A DNA stretch of 64,000 nt, taken from NCBI GenBank assembly GCA_037957365.1, contig JARHVA010000666.1, positions 2,816,501-2,880,500 of the forward strand, given 5' to 3'. The notes under the pieces were generated by a model. The model had not been told where the DNA came from, did not search any database, and saw only the letters and a list, made by a program, of their open reading frames with translations. Shown here piece after piece: positions 49,181 through 60,674 of this stretch. This DNA comes from Torreya grandis (lineage: Eukaryota; Streptophyta; Pinopsida; Cupressales; Taxaceae). Positions within the stretch are counted from its first letter, which is position 1. Every line of letters starts with the position of its first letter. A program made the translations under genes and the position numbers.

Positions 49181-50400
49181 TCCATAGATACTTGAGGTTG
49201 AACAATATAGAAATAGTGTTTGAGGTACTACCCATTAGTTGGTAGAGTGAACTCTACTCCCTGTAAGTATTTGAGCTTGAAGGTGTTGTTTCCTAATGTT
49301 TTAGCAATATGATAAGGGTCAATCCACAAAGGAATGAATTTCTCATGTTTTCTTATTGGTTTTGAGGCTTTGTCCCATAGGAGAACTAGGTCTCCCTACC
49401 TGAACACCTTGATCTTTGAACACTTATCAAACCATCTTTTGATTGTGGTTTAATTTCTTCTAAAGTTGGAAAATGCTTCTTCCCTTGCATCTTTTATTTG
49501 AATGATGTCAAGAAACCTTGAATAATCATACTCTTGGTCTTCTTCCATATACTCTTGCATGAACTTGTAAGTTGGAAGTTTAAGAGTGATAGTAAATATT
49601 GGATCTTGACCATACACCAATAGAAATGGTGATGATTTTAGAGCTTTTTTTAATTTAGTTCTCTCTACCCAAAGAGCATATTTGAGCAATTTATGTCATG
49701 TTCTTGGCTCTTAAATTGTAGACTTTATGATAGCTTTCATCAAATTTTTGTTTGTTGATTATGAGACTCCATTACCTTGAGGGTAATGATTTGATGAAAA
49801 CTTAATAATTATGTTGTTATCATAGGCCCACTCAGCCATCTCAATACATATAAAGTTTGATCCATTATCATAAACTAATAATATTGGTGTCCTAAATCTA
49901 GTATAAATATTCTCTTCTAAGAACTTAATTACATCTTTAATTCTACATTTTTTTGTTTCTACTACCTCTATCCATCTTGTATAGTAACGAGTAGTAGTAA
50001 GAACATATTTATGTCCATATAAAGAACTAGGGTTGATTACCCCTGCAAAGTCCAAGCCCCATTAAGCAAAAGGTTTGTCAATTAGCATTGGCTTCAATGG
50101 CATAGCTACTTTTGGTTCTTTGGTGTTGAAGATCTAACATTGATGGCATTATCTAACATGCTTATGTGCATCCTTGAAAATTATTGGCCAATAGTATCCT
50201 ACCTTTAGGATATTATAAGTTGTTATCTTTTCAGAAGGGTGTCCACTCTTAAGTTGTTCATGAAAAGTACTCAAGATTTCAACTGCTTCTTATTTTGAGT
50301 ATATTCCTTCATATTTATTCCTATAGAGTATCCAATCCTTGATCAATAAATTTTCTACCTTGAGCCTTAAGTATCTTCTTTGTTCTCTGCTCATACCTGC
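49180..50400 (-). pseudogene. Integrase of element C
   Basis: The zinc-binding part reads F-H-E-Q-L-K-S-G-H-P and C-H-Q-C, both pairs intact, with G-Y-Y-W-P between (about 50130-50270). In the core frame 49759-50055 the first catalytic position reads T-T-T-R-Y-Y-T-R-W, Arg in place of Asp. The second, L-V-Y-D-N-G-S-N-F, is kept. The Glu site is a TAA in G-V-S-stop-S-T-N-K. The C-terminal frame, 49450-49689, has L-L-V-Y-G-Q-D-P, then G-D-L-V-L-L-W-D and L-K-H-Y-F near 49210. No chromodomain. Two of the three catalytic residues are lost, so this copy is inactive. Confidence 0.82.
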
Positions 50401-51113
50401 AGGATAAGAACCATTGATCAAGAAATGAATAATTATATCATACCAATCATTTGGTTGGAATTATTGTTGATCAAGCTACATGATATTCACTTTAGGATTA
50501 GTATTATCAATAATTTGAATCAATATTTGACACCTCACTAATTTTGTATTTTTTATTTTAGGATTATAGACATCCACTTACATCTTCTTTTTCCCAATTC
50601 AAATTGACTAACTATAAGTTTAGTGGTAGGATTTGAAAATATTGCATGCACTTTATTCCTAAAAATATAATGTCTAAACTTTTTAACTACCATAACTAAA
50701 TCAAATTATTATTCTTTAATCAAATAATAATTTAACTTGGCATTCCTAAGATTAGTTATCATAAATGCAACTGGGTGATCACAATTATCTATTTTCTAAG
50801 TTAAAACAATAACTATAATATGTTCTAAAGCAAATTAATAAAGATTAAAATATTTTGTGAAATATGGACTTATCAACACATGTGTTTGTCTTATTTATTA
50901 TTTAATATCCTTGAAGGCTTTCTTTTTCTCTTCATTCCATATAACCCTTGCCTCCTTATTCAGAATGTCATTAAGCGGTTTCATAATTTTTGAAAAACCA
51001 AAAATAAATTTCCTAGAGAAAGACTTTAATTCTTTTCTATTGTTAGGGGGTTCTATTTTGGATATGGTGGTAACTCTATCAAGATCTATATAAATCCCAT
51101 CTTTGGTTATCAC
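50400..51113 (-). pseudogene. Ty3-type RNase H and connection of element C, degenerate
   Basis: Begins with the clean frame 51113-50898: F-S-K-I-M-K-P-L-N-D-I-L-N-K and I-W-N-E-E-K-K-K-A-F. It then continues with N-L-R-N-A-K-L-N-Y-Y and V-V-K-K-F-R-H-Y-I. The usual catalytic acids are eroded. As in element B, this is the original RNase H, sitting after reverse transcriptase, while a better-kept RNase H lies before it. Confidence 0.65.
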
Positions 51114-52250
51114 ATGTCCTAAAAATTTCCCTTCATTTACACAAAAAATGATTTTCTTAAGATTAAGGGAAATTCCATACCTTCTATAACATTTAAATAC
51201 TTATTGTAAATGCGTTAAATGATCTTCCCTATTTTTAGAAAACATAGTTAGATCATCCATGTATATAATGATGCATTTACCTATGATACCTTGAAAATCA
51301 TGGTCCATATCTCTTTAAAATGTAGCTCCTACATTGATGAATCCAAAAGGCATCCTTTTGTAACCAAAGTTCCCCACTTTGTTATAAATGCAGTCTTCAT
51401 TCTATCCTCCTTGTTAACAAGTACTTGATTATATCCTTAAAAACCATCTAAAAAAGATATCATAGTAGAACCACTAATAATATGAATCACTTGGTTAATA
51501 TATGGTAAAGGACAATTATCCTTTTTATAAGATTTTCTCAAATTTCTAAAGCCTATGCATAATCTAATTTCTCCATTTTTCTTTCTGACTAGTACTAATT
51601 AGCTACCCAAGTAGAATGTTTAATTGGAAAAAACTATTTTTGCGTCTAATATCTTCTTGATCTCTTTGTAGATTAATGGTTCTAAAATAGTATTGATAGA
51701 TCTTTGATTTTGTCTGAAAGTTTTACAAACTTCTTTTAATGGAATGGAATGGGTAATGACTCTAGGATCAAATATATTCAAGTCTTCATAGGACCATGTA
51801 ATGACATCCTTGTATTTGGTAAGAAAATATGTAGCCTTTTCAAAATATTCATTTGTGCATGGTGTAAAAATATTTATTAGCTAAGTTTGACCTTGAGTTC
51901 TTATGTCAACTGCATTATAATCTTTCCCACTCACCTTGGGAAGTTTAACATTTTCAGCTAGTTTGTCTTAGTCAAACATTCTTTCTAAGGCAATCATGCT
52001 TTTGGGAATTTTATTGTCATTCAATTGTATCATCTTATCATCAATTCTATCTTCATCAAGATAATTCTCATTGACTTCATCAATAATATGAGACCCAAAA
52101 AATTTTAAGTTGTTCATGAATTGTATGATCTATTCATCGTCATTAAACACTTGAAAAAGGTTTCCATTGTCAGGAAATGAGGGACATAGGACTAATTCAA
52201 TGCTAAGATTTTGAGAATCTTGATTTGGAATCAGATTGGTTATAGTTGAA
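51114..52250 (-). pseudogene. Reverse transcriptase of element C with N-terminal linker
   Basis: The linker after the additional RNase H contains D-D-E-Q-I-I-Q-F near 52130 and W-S-Y-E-D-L near 51790. The reverse transcriptase follows: V-R-K-K-N-G-E-I-R-L-C-I-G-F near 51555-51600, S-F-L-D-G-F, F-I-T-K-W-G-T-F-G-Y-K-R-M-P-F-G-F, and G-A-T-F followed by a TAA in place of Gln. The catalytic I-I-Y-M-D-D-L-T is intact (51252-51263), then S-L-N-L-K-K and K-F-L-G-H-V-I. A one-codon Asp-to-Gly change is seen at the first conserved Asp (L-C-I-G-F). Stops and shifts make it inactive. Confidence 0.82.
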
Positions 52251-52259
52251 GCTAGCTCA

Positions 52260-52630
52260 TCAAAACTGATTATCTTATCTAAGGATTGAAGCAATATTGA
52301 AAGTATCAAATCACTTTACCAAGTCCCACACCCTAAACTTGTATTTCTTAAGATAATTTAATTTGCATTGGTATTTAATTCTAACTTGATTGACTACTAG
52401 TTTAGAATCACCATACACTAGTAGTTATTTCACCTTATGTTTGATACCAAATTATAATTATAAGATTAATGCTTCATACTCTACCAAATTTTTGGTGCAA
52501 GGAAACTAAAGTTTGTAAGAATCATACAATTCTTTCCTAATAAGATTGAATAAAATAATTCCTACTCTAGATCCAGATTTGCATATATCACCATCAACAT
52601 ATAAATACCAAAGTCTAGGCATACCATGAG
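52260..52630 (-). pseudogene. Additional RNase H of element C, placed before reverse transcriptase
   Basis: Reads L-Y-V-D-G-D (first Asp), G-S-R-V-G-I-I-L-F, then L-V-E-Y-E-A-L-I-L (Glu), L-L-V-Y-G-D-S-K-L-V-V-N-Q (Asp), W-D-L-V-K, and near 52265 D-N-Q-F. After a frame change comes F-D-E-L-A-S, the A-D-x-L-A site. The motif order equals that in element B at 23434-23830, and again the domain lies between protease and reverse transcriptase. The L-V-E-Y-E-A-L and V-Y-G-D-S pattern resembles the archaeal-type RNase H known in Tat-like elements. Confidence 0.72.
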
Positions 52631-53700
52631 AGTCTTTAGAATTACATACTTGAGGAGTATCAATAGTGTAAAACCCTAAATTAGAATTAACCATGATGAC
52701 CTTTTCATTAGTAGCATTGTATTCAGTAATCATGTACTTCATCTTTGGTTCCCTTTCAATCCAAATTTGATTGGGAACTCCCCTCCATGGTAGCTACATG
52801 TGATAATAGTTAGTTGACATGTATCCATTCAAAGATTTGTTCCAATCCTTGTTGAGAAACATCCCATAAGAATCTAGAATGTCCACCACTTGAATATCTA
52901 TGAATTGTTGTATCTTTGGCTCTAAAGCAAGCCGCATATGAACATTCAACAATTTGCAAATTACTTTAACCCTTGATTTGTCTTATTGAGTAACTACTCT
53001 ATCAGACTTAATTAGAGTTAAACCAAGATTTTCACAAATACCTTTTAGCATGATATTCGCATAGGCACCCAAATATAACAAATAATTATGTAAGTTTTTA
53101 CCAAAAACTCTAATTGTTAGTAAGAAATGTGGAACCTCTAATTTGTTCTTATACATCATTAAATTGGCATTTGTAGTCTTTTGTGATTTACTAAGTTTTT
53201 TTCTCAAAACTTATAGCAACAAGTCTCTTTATTTAGTAATTTGAGTCAATTCATGCAAAGTGATATTAAATTTATTTTTTCATAGCTTTAACTATATTGT
53301 ATCCACTCCTAGTAGAATAACTAGATGAATCAACATTATTTATAGTGTTACTTCCCTTTGGAGGTTCTGAATTATTATTTTCTTTAGGATCAAAAGTACC
53401 AAAATTATTTTATAGAGTAGAGCTAGTCAATGGTTATTTTTATTCTCTATTCCTCAATGGATAAGTCTTCTTCAAATACTATTAAAAAGCATGAATATCC
53501 TCTAAAGTATCTTTAGGTTCATTCTCATTTTGGAATGAAAAATCAAATGTCTCCACCATAAGATTTGTGTTAGTAGATTTAGATGTCTTTGAAGAACCAG
53601 ATGTACCTATAGTATTATCTTTGTTATGCAAAACTTCAAATGTATCTAATTTATCTTGAAAAACTTCAAACTAATTACAAAATTTTATACAATATAATTC
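52631..53700 (-). pseudogene. Aspartic protease and gag linker of element C
   Basis: The frame 53207-52983 reads P-H-F-L-L-T-I-R-V, then L-G-A-Y-A-N-I-M-L-K, where the active site D-x-G-A is represented by Y-L-G-A: the Asp position reads Tyr. Then G-L-T-L-I-K-S-D-R-V. Further on, near 52780-52860, L-N-K-D-W-N-K-S-L-N-G-Y-M-S-T-N-Y and L-P-W-R-G-V-P-N-Q-I-W correspond to the S-R-D-W motif of related plant elements. Upstream, 53700-53210, is a Ser/Asn/Thr-rich linker. The catalytic Asp change and stops make it inactive. The breakpoint of the tandem units lies in this gene near 53107. Confidence 0.68.
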
Positions 53701-55465
53701 ACCATGATTTAAAGTGTTATAAACTCTACAACAATCAGCTAAAGATACATCACAAATGTTCATGTCAGGCATGTTCTTATTGGTAGATGACTCATTATTA
53801 TTATTATTTCTATTATGAAACCTCTTTGTAGGCATGTTGAACCTCTGATAAGAATAATTTCTATTGGAGCCTTCCCTAGTGTTACCTACTTAGATTTACA
53901 AATGAATAAAATTAGTGCTCAATTTCTAAATCATTTTGAGTATGGATTCATTTTCATTCTTATGTGCCTTTGGATTTTGAACTTTATTACTACTACTAGC
54001 TATTAGCACCATAGCTCTTTGATTTTATGGATGAGATCCACTTACTGTGTTATTTAATAATCCTAGGTTTTGACTAGGATGAGCATGACTCAAAGGTAAT
54101 TGGTTTAAAATTGGTGTTTGATTCAAAGTAGGCATGTTCTGATTAACATTTGGAATGACATTCAATGTAGGAAAACTAAGATTAACATTAGGAATAACAT
54201 ATGTTAACTGACCCTGGGGTTGTATTTGATCACTAATTTTTATAGCTTTAGCATAGGCTTAGACTAATGTATTTATGAATCTAACAGATCTTTTTAGAAA
54301 CATAGAATTCATTAGATATAAAGCATATTTATAAATATATAAAGTTAAAGCTTTATCTGATCTATAAGGAGCTATAGTTCTGCTAAACATTTTATGGAAT
54401 CTTTTATTGAAATCTCTAATGGTTACATTTAAATCTCTCTTCATCATAGTGAATTGTTGATATAGGACATAAGGATTGATGACCTTTCCAAATTGATCAA
54501 TGAAATAACTATTAAAAGCATTCTAATTGGTAATGTAGTTCTTAGGAAGGTTAAGAAACTAATCATATGTTTCATATCTAAAATTAATAGGAAACAATTT
54601 GCAAGCAACATCTTCATAAAGAATATTTAATAATCTCAAAGTAACCTTAAAGGACTTGATATGTTCTTCAATAGTGATAACACCTGTAAGACTAAAAGAA
54701 GACAAATATTTCTTAATTTTTCTAGGTAATTAATGTACTTGACCAAGTACATTAATAGAAGATCCACCCATCCATGCCATATGTTGATAAGGATTGAATA
54801 CAAGAGCACCACGAATATGTGAAATAAGTTAAGATTTAGAAACCCTATGGTTACCTTTATCTACTCTTGCTTTCCTATGAATCTCCAAAGAAAGAAGAGG
54901 TAATCTTACCTTAGACCTCGACCTATTTATTATACTTGTTATTTATATCTTATAAACTTTGAATATTATTCAAAATATGATGTATAAACCTTATCTTTGC
55001 AAAGAAAAATGATTATATTTATACATTAAACAAATTTTGCACAAATTATTTCAAAAAATAATTACTTTTAACTAAATTAGCTTAAATATACCTTCAATAT
55101 TGTAAGTATGAGTGATGTTTACACTTTTAAGTTTTAAAAAACTTAAATTTGTAAAGGATGAACCAATATTTGAACAAAATTTGCTATCACTAACCTTGAA
55201 TGTATTGGATTCACAAAGCTTAAACAATATTTTCAATAATTTATCATAAATCTTCAAAGAATAGTTATCTTTAAATAAATAAGCCTAAAGACTGGTCTAA
55301 AACCAATAATATCAATGATCTTTACATAATTGAGCTAAGAAAAACACAAATCTATAGAGAATCAATTGATCTTTCAAAAAAATTCACTAAAATTAGCTAA
55401 GATACTTCAAATTCACAAAGCTTTAGCTAAATGTCCTCCCTCTAGCACAAATTAAAATTGCTTGT
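53107..55465 (-). repeat. Tandem unit 1 of element C (joined to pol)
   Basis: Homologous to the non-LTR part of units 2 and 3: start of protease, gag, leader. Leader (54911-55465) has no gene. Alignment to the other units stops at about 53107 inside protease, which defines the breakpoint on the protease side. Confidence 0.8.
53700..54910 (-). pseudogene. gag of element C, copy joined to pol
   Basis: Same gag as at 58880-60150 but more decayed. The recognisable frame 54447-54259 has R-D-F-N-K-R-F-H-K-M-F-S-R-T. Downstream come the Asn/Pro-rich linker (near 54050-54200) and an Asn run coded by a TTA/TTG repeat near 53788-53812, shorter than in the other two copies. Only this copy leads on into a complete pol. 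Confidence 0.7.
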
Positions 55466-55700
55466 TGATGCATGAAAGTGTATCATAGGGTTTACATAGT
55501 TTTAAGAAACACTTATCCTTTCTAAATTTAAATAATCCATTGCATGAGTTGTTGGTTTTGATATTCCTGATATCTATGGTGGTGTAGCAGCCAAACTATA
55601 TAACTGTTCACAAAATGAAATGTAAGTGGTTGTTAGGAGAAACTATGGTCTTGAAGCTTATTTATAAAAGATGAAATTAATTTGAGCTAAATATAGTGAA
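55466..55700 (-). repeat. Partial LTR of element C (235 bp), copy in unit 2
   Basis: Matches the last 235 bases (minus-strand sense) of the full LTR, equal to 60675-60909. It has no TATA box or LTR start. It ends at the same base as the copy in unit 3. Confidence 0.85.
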
Positions 55701-57540
55701 ACCTCTAATTTTTAGTAAGAAATTTGGAACCTTTACTTTTTTCTTATACATCATTACATTGGCATTTGTAGTCTTTTGTGATTTACCAGGTTTTTTGCTC
55801 AAAGATTATAGCAAAAAATCTCTTTGTTTAGTAATTTAAGTCAATTCATGCAAAGTGATATTATATTTAATATTTTTCATATCTTAAACTATATTTTATC
55901 CACTCCTAGTAGAATAACTAGATGAATCAACATTATTTCTAGTGTTACTTCCATTTGGAGGTTCTAGATTATTGTCTGCTTTAGGATCAAAAGGAGTGTC
56001 AAAGTTATTTGGTGGATTAGAGATAGTCAATGGTTATTTTTGTTATCTATTATTCAATGGAAAAGTCATCTTCAAATACTATTGAAAATCATGAATATCC
56101 TCTAAAGTATCTTTAGGTTCATTCTCATCTTGGAATGGAAAATCAAATGTCTTCACCATAAGAGTTATGTTAATAGATTTAGATGTATTTGAAGAACTAG
56201 ATGTGCATGTAGTATTATCTTTGTTATGCACAAATTCAAATATATCTAATTTATCTTGGAAATATTTAAACTAATTACAAAATTTTATACAATCTAATTC
56301 ACCATGCTTTGAAGTGTTATGAACTCTACAATAATCAGCTAAAGCTACATCACAAATGTTCATGTCAGGCATGTTCTTATTGATAGATGACTCATTGTTA
56401 TTGTTATTATTATTTCTATTATGAAACCTATTTTTAGGCCTGTTGAACCTCTAATAAGAATAATTTCTATTGGAGCCTTCCCTAGTGTTACCTACTTAGA
56501 TTTGCAATTGAAGAAAATTAGTACTCAGTTTTCGAACCATTTTGAGTATGGAGTCATTTTCATTATTAGGTGCCTTTGGATTGTGAACTTGATTACTACT
56601 AATAGCTATTGGCACCATATATCTTTTATTTTTTGGATGAGATCCACTTACTATGTTATTTAATAATCCTAGGTTTTGACTAGGATGAGCATGACTCAAA
56701 GGTAGTTGATTTAAAATTGGTGTTTGATTCAAAGTAGGCATGTTTTGATTAACATTTGGAATGACATTCAATATAGGGAAATTAGGATTAACATTAGGAA
56801 TATAATATGTTAATTTAACTTGGGATTGTATTTGATCACTAATTTTCATAACTTTAACATGAGCTAAGGCTAATGTATTTATGACTCTAACAGATCTTTT
56901 TAGAAACATAGAATTCATTGGATCTAAAGCATCTTATAAATATCTAAAGCTAAATATTTATCTGAGCTATAGGGAGCTATAGTTATGATAAACATTTTAT
57001 GAAATCTTGTATTGAAATCTCTAATGGTTTCATTTAAATCTCTCTTCATCATAGTGAATTGTTGATATAGGACATAAGGATTGATGACCTTTCCAAATTG
57101 ATCAATGAAATAACTATTAAAATTATTCTAATTGGTAATGTAATTCTTAGGAAGGTTAAGAAACTAATCATATGTTTCATCTCTAAAAGTAAAAGGAAAT
57201 AATCTGCAACCAACATCTTCATAAAGAATATTTAATAATCTCAAAGTAACCTTAAAGGATTTGATATGTTCTTCAATAGTGATAACACCTGTAGGACTAA
57301 AAGAAAGCAAATATTTCTCAAGTTTTCTAGGTAATTCATATACTTGACCAAGTACATTAATAGAATATCCACCCATCCATGCCATATGTTGATAAGGATT
57401 GAATACAAGAGCACCACAAATATGTGAAATAGGTTGAGATTTACAAACCCTATGTTTACCTTTATCTACTCTTGCTTTCCTATGAATCTCCAAAGAAAGA
57501 AGAGGTAATATTACCTTAGACCTTGACCTATTTATTATAC
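55701..57540 (-). pseudogene. gag and start of protease, unit 2 of element C
   Basis: Frame 57493-57164 starts E-I-H-R-K-A-R and has N-P-Y-Q-H-M-A-W-M-G-G, T-I-E-E-H-I-K-S-F and L-F-P-F-T-F-R-D-E-T-Y-D, the capsid N-terminal part of Tat-like gag. Frame 56918-56496 carries N-S-M-F-L-K-R-S-V-R-V-I-N-T-L-A and the Asn/Pro/Leu-rich linker. The zinc-knuckle-like end is at about 56290-56370. Protease begins near 55830 and is cut off at 55701, so this copy could never yield Pol. Confidence 0.72.
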
Positions 57541-58070
57541 TTGTTATTTATATCTTATAAACCTTGAATTTTATTCAAAATATGATGTATAAACCTTATC
57601 TTTACAAAGAAAAATGATTATATTCATACATTAAACAAATTTTGCACAAATTATTTCAAAAAATAATTACTTTTAACTAAATTAGCTTAAATATACCTTC
57701 AATATTGTAAGTATGAGTGATGTTTACACTTTTAAGTTAAAAAAAACTTAAATTTGTAAAGGATGAACCAATATTTGAACAAAATTTGCTATCACTAACC
57801 TTGAATGTATTGGATTCACAAATCTTAAACAATCTTTTCAATAATTTATCATAAATCTTCAAAGAATAGTTATCTTTAAATAAATAAGCCTAAAGACTGG
57901 TCTAAAACCAATAATATCAATGATCTTTACATAATTGAGCTAAGAAAAACACAAATCTATAGAGAATCAATTGATCTTTCAACAAAATTCACTAAAATTA
58001 GCTAAGATACTTCAAATTCACAAAGCTTTAGCTACATGTCCTCCCTCTAGCACAAATTAAAATTACTTGT

Positions 58071-58305
58071 TGATGCATGAAAGTGTATCATAGGGTTTAC
58101 ATAGTGTTAAGAAACACTTATCCTTTCTAGATTTAAATAATCCATTGCATGAGTTGTTGGTTTTGATATTCCTGATATCTATGGTGGTGTAGCAGCCAAA
58201 CTATATAACTGTTCACAAAATGAAATGTAAGTGGTTGTTAGGAGAAACTATGGTCTTAAAGCTTATTTATAAAAGATGAAATTAATTTGAGCTAAATATA
58301 GTGAA
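58071..58305 (-). repeat. Partial LTR of element C (235 bp), copy in unit 3
   Basis: Same segment of the LTR as 55466-55700 and joined to the same place in protease. Confidence 0.85.
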
Positions 58306-60150
58306 ACCTCTAATTTTTAGTAAGAAATGTGGAACCTTTACTTTTTTCTTATACATCATTACATTGGCATTTGTAGTCTTTTGTGATTTACCAGGTTTTT
58401 TGCTCAAAGATTATAGCAAAAAATCTCTTTGTTCAGTAATTTAAGTCAATTCATGCAAAGTGATATTATATTTAATATTTTTCATATCTTAAACTATATT
58501 TTATCCACTCCTAGTAGAATAACTAGATGAATCAACATTATTTCTAGTGTTACTTCCATTTGGAGGTTCTAGATTATTGTCTGCTTTAGGATCAAAAGGA
58601 GTGTCAAAGTTATTTGGTGGATTAGAGATAGTCAATGGTTATTTTTGTTATCTATTATTCAATGGACAAGTCTTCTTCAAATCCTATTGAAAATCATGAA
58701 TATCCTCTAAAGTATCTTTAGGTTCATTCTCATCTTGGAATGGAAAGTCAAATGTTTCCACCATAAGAGTTGTGTTAGTAGATTTAGATGCCTTTGAAGA
58801 ACCAAATGTACCTATAGTATTATCTTTGTTATGCATAACCTTAAATTTATCCAGTTTATCTTAAAAATCTTAAAACTTATTAAAAAAAATTATACAATCT
58901 AATTCACCATGATTTCAAGTGTTATGAACTCTATAATAATTAGCTAAAGCTACATCACAAATGTTCATGTCAGGCATGTTTTTATTGGTAGATGACTCAT
59001 TGTTATTGTTATTATTATTTCTATTATGAAACCTATTTGTAGGAATGTTGAACCTTTGATAATATAAATTTCTATTGGAGCCTTCCCTAGTGTTACCTAA
59101 TTGGATTTGCAATTGAAGAAAATTAGTGCTCAGTTTTTGAAACATTTTGAGTATGGAGTCATTTTCATTCTTAGGTGCCTTTGGATTGTGAACTTGATTA
59201 CTAATAATAGCTATTTTCACCATAGCTCTTTGATTTTTTAGATGAGATCCACTTACTGTTCTATTTAATAATCCTAAGTTTGGATTAGGATGAGCATGAC
59301 TCAGAGGTAATTGGTTTAAAATTGGTGTTTGATTCAAAGTAGGCATGTTATGATTAACATTTGGAATGACATTAAATATAGGGAAATTATGATTAACATT
59401 AGCAATAGCATATGGTAATTGACCCTGGGGTTGTATTTGATCACTAATTTTCATAGCTTTAGCATAGGCTAAGGCTAATGTATTTATGACTCTAACAGAT
59501 CTTTTTAGAAACATAGAATTCATTAGATCTAAAGCATCTTTATAAATATATAAAGCTAAATATTTATCTAATCTATAGGGAGCCATAGTTCTACTAAACA
59601 TTTTATGGAATCTTGTATTGAAATATTTAATGGTTTCATTTATATCTCTCTTCATCGTACTAAATTTTTGATATAGGACATAAGGATTGATGACCTTTCC
59701 AATTGATCAATGAAATAACTATTAAAATAATTCTAATTAGTAACATAATTATTAGGAAGGTTAATAAACTAATCATATGTTTCATCTCTAAAAGTAAAAG
59801 GAAATAATCTACAAACAACATCTTCATGAACAACATTTAATAATCTCAAAACAACCTTAAAGGACTTGATATGTTCTTCAGTAGTGATAACACCTGTAGG
59901 ACTAAAATAAGGCAAATATTTCTCAAAATTTATAGGTAATTCATGTACTTGACTAGGAACATTGATAGAAGATCCACCCAGCCATGCCATATGTTGATAA
60001 GGATTGAATACAAGAGCACCACGAACATGTAAAATAGGTTGAGATTTAGAAACCCTATGCTTACCTTTATCTTCTCTTGCTTTCCTATGAATCTCCAAAG
60101 AAATAAGAGGTAATATTACCTTAGACCTTGACCTATTTATTATACTTGTT
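58306..60150 (-). pseudogene. gag and start of protease, unit 3 of element C (best-preserved gag)
   Basis: Two long clean frames: 60098-59769 (109 codons, with N-P-Y-Q-H-M-A-W-L-G-G and C-R-L-F-P-F-T-F-R-D-E-T-Y-D) and 59655-58915 (246 codons). The latter holds F-N-T-R-F-H-K-M-F-S-R-T-M-A-P-Y-R, K-D-A-L-D-L-M-N-S-M-F-L-K-R-S-V-R, and a long Asn/Pro/Gln linker. Next is a run of seven Asn (N-R-N-N-N-N-N-N-N-E-S), then C-D-V-A-L-A and a knuckle-like R-V-H-N-T...N-H-G-E-L-D-C running past a TGA. Only a short broken stretch of 113 bases separates the two frames. The first frame has no ATG at its start; translation would have begun further upstream. Protease is cut off at 58306. Confidence 0.78.
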
Positions 60151-60643
60151 AGTTATATCTTATAAACTTTAAATCTTATTCAAAATATGATGTATAAACC
60201 TTATCTTTGCAAAGAAAATTGATTATATTTATATATTAAACAAATTTTGCACAAATTATTTCAAAAAATAATTACTTTTAACTAAAGTAGCTTAAATATA
60301 CCTTCAATATTGTAATTATGAGTGATGTTTACACTTTTAAGTTCAAATAAACTTAAATTTGTAAAGGATCAACCAATCTTTGAACAAAATTTGCTATCAC
60401 TAACCTTGAATGGATTGGATTCACAAAGCTTAAACAATATTTTCAATAATTTATCATAAATCTTCAAAGAATAGCTATCTTTAACTAAATAAGCCTAAAG
60501 ACTGGTCTAAAACCATGAATGTCAGTGATCTTTACATAATTGAGCTAAGGAAAACACAAATATGTAGAGAATAAATTGATCTTTCAACAAAATTCACTAA
60601 AATTAGCTAAGACACTTCAAATTCACAAAGCTTTAGCTAAATG

Positions 60644-60660
60644 TCCTCCCTCTAGCACCA
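60644..60660 (-). other. Primer-binding site of element C
   Basis: The plus strand reads TCCTCCCTCTAGCACCA, which looks like a tRNA 3' end with its CCA; the minus-strand primer site is therefore TGGTGCTAGAGGGAGGA. It lies 14 bases from the LTR end. In units 1 and 2 the same place reads tctagcacaaa, so the CCA part has decayed. The tRNA was not identified. Confidence 0.6.
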
Positions 60661-60674
60661 TGAAACTTGTTTTT

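Larger units (their letters stand above)
55466..58070 (-). repeat. Tandem unit 2 of element C (2,605 bp)
   Basis: Contains on the minus strand leader (58070-57541), gag, start of protease to 55701, then 235 bp of LTR end (55700-55466). Unit 3 has the same layout and same junction, so both arose from one event followed by amplification. Confidence 0.85.
58071..60674 (-). repeat. Tandem unit 3 of element C (2,604 bp)
   Basis: As unit 2; shares with it the junction between LTR end and protease (gtgaa/acctc at 58305/58306) and several base differences against unit 1. It lies directly downstream of the full LTR and has the best-kept gag. Confidence 0.85.

Noticed and set aside
55466..60674. The regular 2.6-kb period as a satellite or CRISPR-like array.
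   Set aside because: The units contain gag, leader and LTR end of one retroelement. There are three copies only, and no short spacer/repeat organisation.
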